Source: Patulibacter sp. (lineage in GTDB: Bacteria; Actinomycetota; Thermoleophilia; Solirubrobacterales; Solirubrobacteraceae). From it: a DNA stretch of 7,657 nt. Shown here one piece after another: positions 6,806 to 7,657 of this stretch. The stretch is from contig JALRCL010000085.1 in the NCBI GenBank assembly GCA_023268575.1, forward strand, positions 1 through 7,657, given 5' to 3'. The translations under genes and the position numbers were made by a program. The notes under the pieces were generated by a model. That model worked only from the letters and a program-made list of their open reading frames with translations, had not been told where the DNA came from and ran no database searches. Numbering within the stretch: the stretch's first letter is position 1; every line of letters begins with the position of its first letter.

Positions 6806-6811
6806 GGGAGG
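6806..6811 (+). promoter_or_regulatory. Shine-Dalgarno site deciding the SDR start
   Basis: GGGAGG ends 8 bases before the ATG at 6820. It is the strongest ribosome binding site in the window and selects this ATG over in-frame upstream start codons, which would run through the terminator and into rpmA. Confidence 0.85.
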
Positions 6812-6819
6812 CTCGCGCC

Positions 6820-7527
6820 ATGGCCCCCCACGACAAGGTCCTCCTCATCACCGGCGCGTCCTCCGGCATCGGCGCGGCGACCGCCCGCCAGGCGCTCGCC
6901 GCCGGCTGGCGGGTCGCGCTGCTCGCGCGCTCGGCCGACAAGCTCGAGCGGCTCGTCGAGGAGCTCACCGCCGCCGGTGCCGAGCCCGGCCGGATCACGA
7001 CGACCACCGCGGACGTCGCCGAGTGGGACGAGCTGCAGGCCTCCGTGGCCGCCGTCGAGGAACGGTTCGGACAGCTCGACGCGGTCTTCGCCAACGCCGG
7101 GTTCGGGGCCAAGCGCGGCTTCCTCGAGGAGACGCCGGAGCAGTGGCGCTCGATGGTGCTCACGAACGTCCTCGGCGCGGCGCTCACGATCCGCGCGACG
7201 CTCCCGGCGCTGCGCGAGGCGCAGGGCCACGTGGTGCTCACCGGATCGGTCGCCGGACGGCGGGCGCTGCCCGGCAGCCTCTACTCGGCCACGAAGTTCG
7301 CCGTCGGCGCGATGGCCGAGTCGCTGCGGCAGGAGCTCAACGGCAGCGGCGCGCGCGTGACGCTCCTGAGCCCGGGCATGGTCGACACGCCGTTCTTCGA
7401 CAGCAAGCCCTCGATCGAGGCCCTGCACCCCGACGACGTCGCCGGCGCGGTGCTGTGGGCCCTCGGGCAGCCGGCGCGCGTCGACGTGAACGAGATCCTC
7501 GTGCGGCCGACCGCCCAGGACGGCTGA
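6820..7527 (+). CDS. Classical short-chain dehydrogenase/reductase (SDR family)
   Basis: A 235-residue cytosolic NAD(P)-dependent oxidoreductase; the substrate cannot be told from sequence. Rossmann-fold cofactor motif TGASSGIG (11-18); Arg37 after the second strand (ARS) suggests NADP(H) preference; the acidic ADV (64-66) is the adenine-contacting site; ANAG (91-94) replaces the common NNAG. The catalytic tetrad is complete: Asn116, Ser143, Tyr155 and Lys159 (YSATK). PGMVDTPFF (185-193) is the usual post-catalytic nicotinamide loop, and the short C-terminal end VNEILVRPT resembles YdfG-like SDRs, a group of broad 3-hydroxy acid/serine dehydrogenases and carbonyl reductases. The frame is open far upstream, but the strong GGGAGG and the typical N-terminus MAPHDKVLLITGASSG fix the start at 6820. 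It stands as its own unit after a terminator, so no functional link to the ribosomal genes is implied. Confidence 0.93.
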   Translation: MAPHDKVLLITGASSGIGAATARQALAAGWRVALLARSADKLERLVEELTAAGAEPGRITTTTADVAEWDELQASVAAVEERFGQLDAVFANAGFGAKRGFLEETPEQWRSMVLTNVLGAALTIRATLPALREAQGHVVLTGSVAGRRALPGSLYSATKFAVGAMAESLRQELNGSGARVTLLSPGMVDTPFFDSKPSIEALHPDDVAGAVLWALGQPARVDVNEILVRPTAQDG

Positions 7528-7534
7528 GCCGAGA

Positions 7535-7571
7535 GGCGCCCCGGGGACCCCCGGAGCGCCGCCCTCCGGGG
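7535..7571. terminator. Overlapping hairpins downstream of the SDR gene
   Basis: GGCGCCCCGGGG (7535-7546) pairs with CCCCGGAGCGCC (7549-7560) as a long stem with one mismatch and a tight loop. The right arm can instead pair forward: CCCCGGA (7549-7555) with TCCGGGG (7565-7571), a perfect 7-bp stem with a 9-base loop. The two are mutually exclusive. The stem starts 7 bp after the SDR stop and lies between convergent reading frames, so a transcription end, possibly bidirectional, is likely. No T tract follows, so an intrinsic terminator is not certain. Confidence 0.5.
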
Positions 7572-7585
7572 ATCGCGCCTGCGCC

Positions 7586-7615
7586 GGCGGCGCCGCCCCC
7601 CGGCGTCGCGGCGCC
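7586..7615. repeat. GC-rich palindrome and inverted repeat in the convergent gap
   Basis: GGCGGCGCCGCC (7586-7597) is a perfect 12-bp palindrome, and GGCGCCG (7589-7595) also pairs with CGGCGCC (7609-7615). On the minus strand this lies just after the stop of the possible convergent gene and could act as its terminator. In such GC-rich DNA, short palindromes arise easily, so weight is low. Confidence 0.35.
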
Positions 7616-7624
7616 GAGAGTCGA

Positions 7625-7657
7625 TCAGGCGTCGCGCTGCATCGCGCGGCTCGTCAG
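7625..7657 (-). CDS. Possible C-terminal end of a convergent gene (cut by window edge)
   Basis: Reading the minus strand from the window edge gives ten codons, LTSRAMQRDA, then TGA (7627-7625). The codons end almost all in G or C, like the neighbouring genes, and hairpins follow the stop. With only ten residues no family can be named, and chance is a real alternative. Confidence 0.3.
   Translation of the reverse strand: MTSRAMQRDA

Noticed and set aside
6649..6819. N-terminal extension of the SDR gene overlapping rpmA
   Set aside because: It would run through the terminator stem and lacks SDR character; the strong Shine-Dalgarno and the normal Rossmann N-terminus place the start at 6820.
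1..7657. Search for CRISPR arrays, tRNA or rRNA genes, insertion sequences, att sites and defence or biosynthetic cassettes
   Set aside because: No regularly spaced repeats, transposase-like proteins, terminal inverted repeats or tRNA-like folds were seen; the window is housekeeping.

Overview
This window is very GC-rich, with codons ending almost always in G or C. It carries a tightly packed plus-strand block of bacterial housekeeping genes. The gene order is mreD (3' end), mrdA (PBP2), rodA, an RNase E/G gene, rplU, rpmA. With the high GC, the RNase E/G type and the actinobacterial TAnnnT-like promoter candidate, this suggests a high-GC actinobacterial lineage, possibly Thermoleophilia (Solirubrobacterales/Patulibacter-like). 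The placement is inferred from general features and not proven by any marker comparison.

Region 1 (1-3811) is the end of a cell-elongation operon. The C-terminal part of MreD overlaps mrdA by ATGA, and mrdA abuts or overlaps rodA. MreD belongs to the elongasome scaffold. RodA is the SEDS glycan polymerase and PBP2 its partner transpeptidase, so the three act together in lateral-wall peptidoglycan synthesis.

Region 2 (3822-6683) is the RNA and ribosome part: an RNase E/G-family endoribonuclease with an unusual N-terminal Arg/Gly insert and a long charged tail, then ribosomal proteins L21 and L27. Gaps are 10-23 bp, so one long transcript is plausible. A candidate internal promoter lies in the 3' end of the RNase gene and could give rplU-rpmA separate expression. 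A perfect 12-bp GC hairpin after rpmA (6725-6751) probably ends the operon.

Region 3 (6820-7657) is a separate unit: a classical short-chain dehydrogenase/reductase with a strong ribosome binding site, followed by a hairpin-rich 97-bp gap. The last 30 bases may be the end of a convergent minus-strand gene. obgE, which commonly follows rpmA in bacteria, is not present here.

I found no mobile element, CRISPR array, tRNA, rRNA or defence-type cassette, and no convincing new multi-gene system. The observations worth a second look are modifications within conserved proteins (RNase E/G insert and tail, paired cysteines and charged insertion in PBP2, diverged RodA loop motif) and a few regulatory candidates.
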